Translations under genes and position numbers: made by a program
From: JAWPMV01 sp038527215
Lineage (GTDB): Bacteria > Bacteroidota > Bacteroidia > J057
Direction: 5' to 3'
DNA length: 28,735 nt
NCBI GenBank assembly: GCA_038527215.1
Contig: JBCBGC010000113.1
Coordinates: 1-28,735 of the forward strand
Shown here: piece after piece, positions 24,050 through 28,735 of the stretch
Layout: each line of letters opens with the position of its first letter
Position numbering within the stretch: position 1 is the stretch's first letter
The notes under the pieces: generated by a model
Database searches by the model: none
Told to the model about the DNA's origin: nothing
The model's input: only the letters and a program-made list of their open reading frames with translations

Positions 24050-24085
24050 TTGCGCCAAATATTGCGCCATATTTTGCTCCAGTTT
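24050..24085. repeat. Three 12-bp tandem repeats upstream of the integrase
   Basis: TTGCGCCAAATA (24050-24061), TTGCGCCATATT (24062-24073) and TTGCTCCAGTTT (24074-24085) follow one another with a 12-base period. The core TTGC(G)CCA is kept. They sit between the tRNA terminator and the recombinase gene, where arm-type integrase sites or an autoregulatory site would be expected. The 8-mer occurs once more, inverted, at 27953-27960. Confidence 0.7.
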
Positions 24086-24117
24086 TACCAATTGTACAAC
24101 TAGATGAAATATTTACC

Positions 24118-25254
24118 ATGGGGACCAAGGAAGAAAAATACAGATTATCAAGGGTAAGAATTGGTGATAGAATCTACGTTGAGTTCTATGCTTGGAATGT
24201 GGAAAAGCACAGGCTAGAACGACGAAGACTGTATAATTTAGAAGGTAGAACTAAACGTGAACGCGTAGAATCTGCCAAGCAATTAGCCAAGGAAATTGAC
24301 AAACTTTTGGTTAAGGGATTTGTTCTTGGCGATTCTCCGAAACAAGTTCTCGTCCAGCCTCGGTTTACCCTGGAAGCTTTTCGAGAATCTTGTAGAATAA
24401 AACGCAACCAGGCAGGGCGGGATACCACCAGGTCCTTCACCAGTTTCGAAAATATTTTTGTTGGATGGTTGACCGCTGAAGGGCTGGAAAGGGTCCCCAT
24501 TATCGACTTCAAAAAAATGCATATCTATGCATTTTTAGACTGGCTAAAGGAGGAAAGAAAAATTTCAAATAGGACGAGAAATAATTATCTCGACCGGGTG
24601 AAAGAGGCCCTCGAAGTGATGGTTGAAAGAGAATGGATTGAAAAAAACCCGGCTCGCGGGATCAAGAAATTAAAATCTGTTAGCTCTAGCTACGTAGCTT
24701 TTACGCAGGATCAACAGCAGGTTTTGGAAAAATATCTACGTAGTCACTCCTTCGGTTTATACGTCTTCACCCGCTTAATTTATCACGGTTTCATTCGTCC
24801 TGTAGAAATAACCAGGCTTCGACTAAAGCATGTTGATCTTGAAAATCGTGTCATTCTGGTACGGGCTAGCCTTTCAAAAAACAAGACCCAACAGCCCGTT
24901 TACATTACGGACGGGCTTCTCCCTGATCTTCTTGAATTCTATCAAAGGTATTGTAAAGGGATCCCTGAGAATTACTACCTTTTCTCAAAGGGTTGGGAAC
25001 CAGGTCCAGCAGAATACAACCGGAAAGCTTTTTCCGTCGCCCATAGAAAGGCACTAGAAGCCACCGAATTATATAACGGTGAATTGACCGGCTATAGCTG
25101 GAAACATACGGGTGTCTGCAATGCCTACCGGGCTGGGGCTGACATCAAAGCCATTCAGGATCAGTGTAGGCACCATAGCTTAGAAGAAACTGAAAAATAT
25201 ATGAGATCCTTAGGTCTGAGGATTAACCGTGGCTTGAAGGGGGTTGCTTGGTGA
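24118..25254 (+). CDS. Tyrosine-type site-specific recombinase (integrase)
   Basis: 378 aa from ATG 24118. A same-frame ATG at 24031 falls inside the tRNA terminator and is rejected. The protein has an N-terminal arm-binding part, a SAM-like core-binding domain (~85-175) and a C-terminal catalytic domain. Catalytic candidates are R227 in FIRPVEI, a Lys in SKNKTQQPVYI, H330 in YSWKHTGV, H352 in CRHHSLEETEKYM, and nucleophile Y361. In box II the usual HxxRHT reads YSWKHT: His is replaced by Tyr and the second catalytic Arg by Lys. The rest is intact and full length, so it may be active with a variant active site, as I recall for some Bacteroidota integrases. It lies next to the fMet tRNA and reads away from it, typical of an element inserted in a tRNA gene. 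Confidence 0.92.
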   Translation: MGTKEEKYRLSRVRIGDRIYVEFYAWNVEKHRLERRRLYNLEGRTKRERVESAKQLAKEIDKLLVKGFVLGDSPKQVLVQPRFTLEAFRESCRIKRNQAGRDTTRSFTSFENIFVGWLTAEGLERVPIIDFKKMHIYAFLDWLKEERKISNRTRNNYLDRVKEALEVMVEREWIEKNPARGIKKLKSVSSSYVAFTQDQQQVLEKYLRSHSFGLYVFTRLIYHGFIRPVEITRLRLKHVDLENRVILVRASLSKNKTQQPVYITDGLLPDLLEFYQRYCKGIPENYYLFSKGWEPGPAEYNRKAFSVAHRKALEATELYNGELTGYSWKHTGVCNAYRAGADIKAIQDQCRHHSLEETEKYMRSLGLRINRGLKGVAW

Positions 25255-25477
25255 AAAATGATTTTATTTCCTCATACCAATTAACAACCTCCCGCTTACC
25301 ATTGGTAGTCATAGTTGAAAAGCTGTCTGTTAGAATGAAGGTGTGAAACATTTCTTCCAGGAGTTTTAGCAACTCATCTCGAGAGGAATCTTCTTTTTTC
25401 TTCATACATGTGAAATTGAAGGGTTTAACCACTCCCTTCTCCAGATAAACCTGGAGAAGGGAAGTAGCGTTTTTCAT
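25223..25477 (-). CDS. Small protein of unknown function, convergent with and overlapping the integrase end
   Basis: 84 aa. AAAGGAGCT directly before ATG 25477 is one of the clearest Shine-Dalgarno sites in the window, which supports a real gene. The protein is hydrophilic and mostly helical: MKKKEDSSRDELLKLLEEMF, then STMTTNGKREVVNWYEEIKS. No family is recognised. Its last 32 bases overlap the 3' end of the integrase on the opposite strand. A 12-bp perfect inverted repeat (25433-25444 with 25451-25462) lies within codons 6-15, so the mRNA would fold just after the start codon. Confidence 0.55.
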   Translation of the reverse strand: MKNATSLLQVYLEKGVVKPFNFTCMKKKEDSSRDELLKLLEEMFHTFILTDSFSTMTTNGKREVVNWYEEIKSFFTKQPPSSHG

Positions 25478-25693
25478 AGCTCCTTTGGGCCCATCTAAAC
25501 AGGCCAGGCAGGGAACTTATAGAACCCTTCGATTCACATGTATTCTTAGGAGAAAGATGCTCCTTTATATAGATCTTAGGTAGGTTTAATATATGGCCAA
25601 TGATTAGATATTCCAATACTTTAAATAAATTTAGAATCCCGCTCCCTCAACTATGCAGCGCCAAAGAATATTTTTGATTGGGAACCATTTTAG

Positions 25694-25801
25694 CTATTTG
25701 GCGGCTGTAATTAGCCCTTTTTGCTTTCGATTTCTACGAGAATACTGGTATTGCCCAGATTCTTCTAAGGCCTGGCAAATCTCCTTTAGGGAGCTATTCA
25801 A
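25694..25801 (-). CDS. Micro-ORF overlapping the XRE gene stop (TTGA)
   Basis: 35 aa starting at TTG 25801, which overlaps the TGA of the XRE gene as TTGA. The reading (NSSLKEICQALEESG, then a basic RRNRKQKG tail ending AAK) has protein-like composition. A purine-rich CTAAAGGAG lies inside the ORF rather than before it, so initiation would depend on coupling. Alternatively it is the remnant of a longer C-terminus of the upstream protein, separated by a stop or frameshift. Function unknown. Confidence 0.4.
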   Translation of the reverse strand: MNSSLKEICQALEESGQYQYSRRNRKQKGLITAAK

Positions 25802-26115
25802 GAAGGGGTTATTCGTTCAGGCATGTCTTTAAATTCCAGAACAGGATATTTACCTAGCTTGAGTCCAATCTGTATTACTTTTTTCATAGATAGGTTAGCG
25901 GTTCCATAGAGAATTTTTACAACTGTCCTTCTTGAAATATCAAGCTCTCTGGCAAGCTCCTTAGCATTTAATCCATGCTTTTTCATGTAGCTGTCCAAAG
26001 CCCTGTAGAGATTGTCCTCAAAGTATGCTTCCCAGTAAGCGTATGTTTCCCAATAAGCCTGGTCTTTGAAGGATTCTTTATGTGGGGTCATTTTTTCTTT
26101 ATTAGGCATATTCAT
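25798..26115 (-). CDS. XRE/Cro-type helix-turn-helix regulator
   Basis: 105 aa. Residues ~36-90 form an XRE DNA-binding domain: LYRALDSYMKKHGLNAKELA, RELDISRRTVVKILYGTANL, SMKKVIQIGLKLG. The N-terminal 35 residues are charged and aromatic (YWETYAYWEAYFED) and may mediate partner binding. Size and form match antitoxins of the HigA/MqsA kind and regulators of integrated elements, but no toxin gene is adjacent. Upstream are three copies of a 15-bp motif that could be its operators. ATG 26115 is used; an internal ATG at codon 9 is possible. It is in the same orientation as the micro-ORF and the 84-aa gene downstream. Confidence 0.85.
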   Translation of the reverse strand: MNMPNKEKMTPHKESFKDQAYWETYAYWEAYFEDNLYRALDSYMKKHGLNAKELARELDISRRTVVKILYGTANLSMKKVIQIGLKLGKYPVLEFKDMPERITPS

Positions 26116-26137
26116 TGTTGGACAGGTGCCTGGAGCA

Positions 26138-26245
26138 TCCCCCAGTTAAGGTATACCGGCGCTTAGTCCATGGCCAGGCTCCCTCAAATGGGGGATACCT
26201 TCCTGAGGCACTATCTCCTAGAGAATGGCCTCCCCTAATTGAGGG
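26138..26245. repeat. Three copies of a 15-bp motif upstream of the XRE gene
   Basis: TCCCCCAGTTAAGGT (26138-26152, plus), TCCCCCATTTGAGGG (26181-26195, minus) and TCCCCTAATTGAGGG (26231-26245, plus) match at 12-13 of 15 bases. The last two can also form a long hairpin, as can AAGGTAT (26148) with ATACCTT (26195). They start ~20 bases before the XRE ATG. They could be operators or a small palindromic repeat. Confidence 0.6.
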
Positions 26246-26323
26246 TTACTGCAGGGAAGGACTGCTTTTAACATTCTTGATTCTAACCAATTCGAGATAT
26301 ACAAAATCAGGTTTCAGATATTG

Positions 26324-26356
26324 AAAAAGAGCCCATCCTCAACCGGAGATGGGCTC
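26324..26356 (-). terminator. Intrinsic terminator, minus strand
   Basis: A perfect 9-bp stem GAGCCCATC / GATGGGCTC with a 10-base loop is followed on the minus strand by five T. It would end a transcript coming from the right, such as the 43-aa ORF. Confidence 0.75.
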
Positions 26357-26394
26357 GACCTTAAAATACTTGAAGCTTTGTTGTTGTAAGATAC

Positions 26395-26526
26395 TCAATA
26401 GATTGCAAGGAAAATAGTGGGTTTAATTCTCTGTGATTTGGGAACATGAAATCCCTTTAAGTCCTTTCCTGGATAAGTGATTTCCTTAACTAGGAGAAAT
26501 GTGCAGGTTTTAGCATGATTCTTCAT
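26395..26526 (-). CDS. Possible 43-aa small protein
   Basis: ATG 26526 to TGA 26395 encodes 43 residues (MKNHAKTCTFLLVKEITYPG, then KDLKGFHVPKSQRIKPTIFL, AIY). Its stop lies 38 bases before a minus-strand terminator, as expected for a transcribed unit. It is basic, with no family recognised and no good ribosome site. It could be chance. Confidence 0.35.
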   Translation of the reverse strand: MKNHAKTCTFLLVKEITYPGKDLKGFHVPKSQRIKPTIFLAIY

Positions 26527-26596
26527 GTTATTTAATCAGGCTAACTTCTTTGGATGAGGGTTCGGTTGTTCGTATTATTGGACAGACCAGAATACT

Positions 26597-26794
26597 ATGC
26601 AAGCTGCCTATACTCATAGAGTCCGATATTTTATGGACTTTGAAGTTTCCTTAACGCTCAGTGAAGCCTATGGCCTTTTTAAAGAAGCCAGGCGCCAGCG
26701 GAAGATGAAAGAAATTAGCCTGGAAGTGTTTTCTAAGTTTTCTTCAGTGCGAGTAGGGCCGCTTAAGTTTACAAAACTCATTCAAGGGGTTTAG
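26597..26794 (+). CDS. Possible 65-aa small protein
   Basis: 65 aa. The central part (FEVSLTLSEAYGLFKEARRQ, then RKMKEISLEVFSKFSS) reads as amphipathic helices with a basic patch, and the end is strand-like (VRVGPLKFTKLIQGV). ATG 26597 is used; ATG 26633 (MDFEVS) would also give an intact core. It is divergent from the 43-aa ORF. No domain is recognised. A helix-rich basic protein in a mobile region might bind nucleic acid, but this is only a guess from composition. Confidence 0.45.
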   Translation: MQAAYTHRVRYFMDFEVSLTLSEAYGLFKEARRQRKMKEISLEVFSKFSSVRVGPLKFTKLIQGV

Positions 26795-26813
26795 CCTGGT
26801 CTAACTCCCGATT

Positions 26814-26843
26814 AAAAGAAAAAGCCTGCTTTGGGAAGCAGGC
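26814..26843 (-). terminator. Intrinsic terminator, minus strand
   Basis: Stem GCCTGCTT / AAGCAGGC (8 bp, perfect) with loop TGGG on the plus strand. On the minus strand it is followed by TTTTTCTTTT. It lies 19 bases after the 65-aa ORF and may also slow plus-strand transcription. Confidence 0.7.
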
Positions 26844-26882
26844 CTGCTTATATAGGAAGTAAAGCATCGTAAAAAAGGCCAG

Positions 26883-26993
26883 TTGGATAAGACAAATGAG
26901 GGAATCAACTTACTACTAACAGTTTTGCCCGCAATTTTCATTCTGGCCGATTATACGAGGGACCTCGAAAGATACATAAATGCTCTAAGATAG
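26883..26993 (+). CDS. Possible 36-aa single-pass membrane peptide
   Basis: From TTG 26883 to TAG 26991-26993. The reading is a short charged start, a hydrophobic helix (INLLLTVLPAIFILADY) and a charged tail (TRDLERYINALR). AAAAAAGG lies 4-6 bases before the TTG. The frame is open 9 codons further upstream but has no start there. The layout resembles small hydrophobic toxin-like or regulatory peptides, without any sequence match I can name. It sits between two hairpins. Confidence 0.35.
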   Translation: MDKTNEGINLLLTVLPAIFILADYTRDLERYINALR

Positions 26994-27020
26994 AAAAGGC
27001 CCGCTCAGGATGAGCGGACC
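26994..27020 (-). terminator. Intrinsic terminator, minus strand
   Basis: A 10-bp stem GGTCCGCTCA / TGAGCGGGCC (one G-U pair, minus strand) with a 3-base loop is followed by four T. It begins directly after the stop of the 36-aa ORF on the other strand. Confidence 0.7.
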
Positions 27021-27188
27021 CGACCTAAGATTACCAACCACAGCTCGAAGTTGGTTCGGATCTAAAACGGCTAATAGCGCATCATCAGCTCCCGGAAGGA
27101 TGCTGACAGTCAGCAGCTCCTCCCAGATGAGGCTATCTTGACAAAACCAAATTAAAGGATAAGAGAATGAAGGTAGTTATTACTCTAC

Positions 27189-27217
27189 AAAAAAAGGGCC
27201 ATTCTTTTGAATGGCCC
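27189..27217 (-). terminator. Intrinsic terminator, minus strand
   Basis: A perfect 9-bp stem GGGCCATTC / GAATGGCCC with a 4-base loop is followed on the minus strand by seven T. Just upstream in that direction ACCAAG-TAA-CTTGGT makes a second small hairpin. Confidence 0.8.
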
Positions 27218-27245
27218 CTAGTTAGCTACCAAGTTACTTGGTTGA

Positions 27246-27416
27246 GAATCTCCAACTAAATTTGATGGAAAAAAGGGTTACGCTTTGGAATATGTTACAC
27301 TCCCTAATGAAACTTTGGCTGTAAGTTTCTCAAGCACAAGTCTTGGTGATCACCCAATCCAAGCTAGAATTCTTTCCCTGTGGGATACCCTAAAGATGAA
27401 AGTACCAAAGAACTAA
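27246..27416 (+). pseudogene. Possible gene remnant (56 open codons, no good start)
   Basis: The frame runs from an in-frame TGA (27243) to TAA 27414-27416. Its reading looks like real protein (TKFDGKKGYALEYVTLPNET, then LAVSFSSTSLGDHPIQARIL, SLWDTLKMKVPKN), with alternating strands then a helix. No ATG opens it except near the end. It may be the 3' end of a decayed gene or a chance frame. No family is recognised. Confidence 0.3.
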
Positions 27417-27664
27417 ACAACATGGTCGAAACCAGACTTTCATCATAACTGGGTTGCCACTTGAATAAGAATTCCGCAGTGAACCTTTGCTTGCTTGAAT
27501 TAACAATGCCCCATATGACATAGGACAAATGTAGATTCTAGATGAAGGAAAAACGAACAAACTCTTCGGCTCAACTTTCTCGAATGAGGGTTCTTTGTTT
27601 AACAAAATCAGAGGGATTTGCACCTCCCTTTTTACGAATTCTGGCAGCTTTTACTAAAGCAGTG

Positions 27665-27689
27665 GGCCTCCTATCTAGGAGGCCTTTTT
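27665..27689 (+). terminator. Intrinsic terminator, plus strand
   Basis: A 9-bp perfect inverted repeat GGCCTCCTA / TAGGAGGCC with two bases between is followed by five T. Which plus-strand transcript it ends is unclear; no convincing gene lies directly upstream. Confidence 0.8.
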
Positions 27690-28034
27690 GTTGTAGGATA
27701 GTCCGATAATCAAAAGTTATTGCCGAAGCGGAAAGGCTTTCCGGACTGATAAACAAGGGGTTTGCTATAGATCAAATTAGGAGAAGTTCTGATTTATGGA
27801 ATACAGGCACCCTAAAAAGGCTAGCGTAAAAATTCGGATATATGGATATTTAATACCAGAATTTCTTTCGTTCGGCTTGAGCTTTTTTAGCACATGTTCT
27901 GAGATAGGGAATTCAGATATTTCTAGAAGAATGCCTTTACCCATCAAATGATTGGCGCAATGATACGATTGTTCGCTATAAAACAAACATCGAGATAATA
28001 TTACATTGATTGTACATTAAAAAGTAGGCTGCTT

Positions 28035-28086
28035 AAATTAGAGGTAAACCTAATTTTTTGACATTAACCTCTTACTGGTAATTTTC
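28035..28086 (+). promoter_or_regulatory. Palindrome and candidate promoter of the 64-aa HTH gene
   Basis: AAATTAG (28035-28041) and CTAATTT (28050-28056) form a perfect inverted repeat, followed by TTG (28058-28060), 18 bases, and TAATTTTC (28079-28086), one mismatch from TAnnTTTG. Transcription would then start within a few bases of the ATG at 28095, giving a nearly leaderless mRNA. The palindrome could be an operator. Confidence 0.4.
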
Positions 28087-28094
28087 TAACGATT

Positions 28095-28289
28095 ATGGCA
28101 ATCAACTTACCCAAGAAAAAGCGGCCCTTACACTCAAATCGATGGTCTACCAAGGATTTAAGAACTTTGCGGATTCTTCAGCAAGCGAATTTTTCAGCAA
28201 GGGCTATTGCTGCAGAGTTGGGCCGATCACCCGTGGCGATCTACTACAAAGCCAGGGAAATAGGAGCTGCTTTTAGCAAAAAAGATTAA
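28095..28289 (+). CDS. Small helix-turn-helix (Myb/GcrA-like) DNA-binding protein
   Basis: 64 aa. A basic N-terminus (LPKKKRPLHSNR) is followed by W-S-x-x-D-L-R-T-L-R-I-L and then FSARAIAAELGRSPVAIYYKAREIG, a helix-turn-helix in which the second helix follows 'LGRSPVAI'. This is the pattern of SANT/Myb-like and GcrA-type modules often found in phage and plasmid regulators ('W(S/T)xxDLxxLrxL...iA..LgRs..ai..kA..lG'). It has its own promoter candidate with a palindrome upstream and a strong terminator downstream, so it is transcribed alone. Target and role are unknown. Confidence 0.75.
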   Translation: MAINLPKKKRPLHSNRWSTKDLRTLRILQQANFSARAIAAELGRSPVAIYYKAREIGAAFSKKD

Positions 28290-28336
28290 ACTTTCCATAA
28301 GTACTTCACGTTTCTAGCTGTTCACGTTTCGATCAG

Positions 28337-28366
28337 AGGGGCTTCTTATAAGAAGTCCCTTTTTTT
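28337..28366 (+). terminator. Intrinsic terminator of the 64-aa HTH gene
   Basis: A 24-base near-perfect palindrome AGGGGCTTCTTA / TAAGAAGTCCCT (one G-U pair) is followed by six more T, 47 bases after the stop. Confidence 0.88.
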
Positions 28367-28390
28367 GAACGCAATTTTTATAGCGGCCTT

Positions 28391-28735
28391 CTAGAAAGGC
28401 GCCACTTCCGTCTCAATCTTGGGTGGATTGGGCATATAAGAGAAGTCGATCTCTTCCAAAGGGATCTCGAGCTGGCGAACCCCATCCCGAGGTTTGAGTT
28501 TATGCTGGTAGAACTGCTCGATGGTGAAGGCCATGTAGCAGGAGCGGTGGATAATTACCATGATCTCATAGGATCCTTTGTCGTAGTAGGTGGCCCGGTA
28601 CTGAGGAGAATTTTGCCAGTCCTGGAAGTGACGGTACAAGGTCTTTTCCAGCTGGCGTCCCACCAATTGGATATACTCGAGCAAAATTGGGGCAAAAAGT
28701 ATCCGGCTGTGATCAAAAGCTGGCACAACAACTGG
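28391..28735 (-). CDS. Unrecognised protein, C-terminal part, cut by window edge
   Basis: The frame is open from the right edge to TAG at 28391 (114 codons visible). A GTG at 28726 could start it, but three open codons lie beyond, so it probably begins outside the window. The reading is mixed helical and aromatic (FAPILLEYIQLVGRQLEKTL, YRHFQDWQNSPQYRATYYD, HRSCYMAFTIEQFYQHKLKP) with a Pro-rich end (MPNPPKIETEVAPF). I recognise no family. GC and codon use by eye resemble the core genes, so it may lie outside the integrated element. It is convergent with the 64-aa HTH gene. Confidence 0.65.
   Translation of the reverse strand, partial: PVVVPAFDHSRILFAPILLEYIQLVGRQLEKTLYRHFQDWQNSPQYRATYYDKGSYEIMVIIHRSCYMAFTIEQFYQHKLKPRDGVRQLEIPLEEIDFSYMPNPPKIETEVAPF

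Larger units (their letters stand above)
26795..28094. other. Gene-poor part of the accessory region
   Basis: About 1.3 kb without a convincing long gene. It holds three minus-strand terminators (26814-26843, 26994-27020, 27189-27217), one plus-strand terminator (27665-27689), a 36-codon membrane-peptide ORF, a 56-codon open stretch without a good start, and a palindrome TGCTGACAGTCAGCA (27101-27115). Several open frames of 50-77 codons start with TTG or GTG or overlap on both strands and could not be told from chance. By eye it is more AT-rich than the core genes. Confidence 0.6.

Noticed and set aside
24031..24117. Extended integrase N-terminus from ATG 24031
   Set aside because: That ATG lies in the 3' arm of the tRNA terminator and the frame crosses the 12-bp repeats. 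ATG 24118 is a better start.
25425..25616. 63-codon minus-strand frame with TTG start
   Set aside because: No ribosome site. It overlaps the better-supported 84-aa gene in another frame and passes through its inverted repeat.
25655..25830. 58-codon plus-strand frame starting MQRQRIFL
   Set aside because: It is antisense to the micro-ORF and the end of the XRE gene, which have better coding signs.
26324..27217. Integron cassette array (hairpins as attC sites)
   Set aside because: The hairpins lack the conserved GTTRRRY/RYYYAAC ends, differ from each other in sequence and have T-runs as terminators do. The recombinase is not IntI-like by its motifs.
27600..27665. Possible tRNA-like fold near AGGGA-GGTGCAAA-TCCCT (minus strand)
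   Set aside because: The arm has an 8-base loop and no matching acceptor, D or anticodon stems could be drawn.
27390..27756. Two overlapping minus-strand frames of 77 and 61 codons (GTG and TTG starts) and a 55-codon plus-strand frame
   Set aside because: All three overlap one another and a strong plus-strand terminator. None has a ribosome site or recognisable family.
27777..27986. 69-codon minus-strand frame and an antisense 51-codon frame (MEYRHPKK...)
   Set aside because: Both look equally protein-like on opposite strands, the longer one needs a TTG start, and neither has a properly spaced ribosome site.

Overview
The window looks like a chromosome segment of a Bacteroidota bacterium, probably from the Saprospiria (Lewinella or Saprospira relatives), with one tRNA-anchored integrated element in the last ~4 kb. 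This placement rests on several signs. There are two proteins ending in type IX secretion (T9SS) sorting domains and one carrying SprB-type repeats. The ATP synthase has a separate atpD-atpC pair with a short epsilon subunit. Several promoters show the Bacteroidota -7 element TAnnTTTG, and most genes lack a clear Shine-Dalgarno sequence. The class-level placement is inference from gene content, not a computed phylogeny.

Layout of the core (1-24042). On the minus strand are an S9-family peptidase (cut by the left edge) and a family 2 glycosyltransferase. Next come atpD-atpC with a strong terminator, then a giant T9SS-exported adhesin-like protein (1761 aa) with a glycine-rich block set into a beta-helix, again closed by a strong terminator. 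A TetR repressor overlaps an SRPBCC protein by ATGA and has a perfect palindrome upstream. They are followed by a small exported protein of unknown function, a MalQ with two starch-binding domains, an LptD-like outer membrane protein divergent from a cell-wall amidase, a small T9SS cargo protein, and a GT-C-like membrane protein. The ribosome-assembly GTPases Der and Era flank a ~340 bp non-coding repeat element with terminal inverted repeats and internal hairpins. The initiator tRNA (fMet) follows, with its own intrinsic terminator.

The accessory part (about 24043-28390) begins right after the tRNA terminator. It holds three 12-bp tandem repeats, a tyrosine recombinase with an unusual box II, a small convergent gene, an XRE-type regulator overlapped by a 35-codon ORF, three copies of a 15-bp motif, and about 1.5 kb of gene-poor DNA. 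That gene-poor DNA contains very small ORFs and four intrinsic-terminator hairpins, all in the same orientation. It ends with a 64-aa helix-turn-helix protein and a partial gene at the right edge. The arrangement suggests an integrative element inserted at the fMet tRNA. No second tRNA-end copy (attR) is visible, so the right border is not in the window or is degraded.

The most system-like signal is this island: recombinase, arm-site-like repeats, XRE switch, and an array of micro-ORFs and terminators. The small-gene calls there are tentative because they are short and unrecognised.
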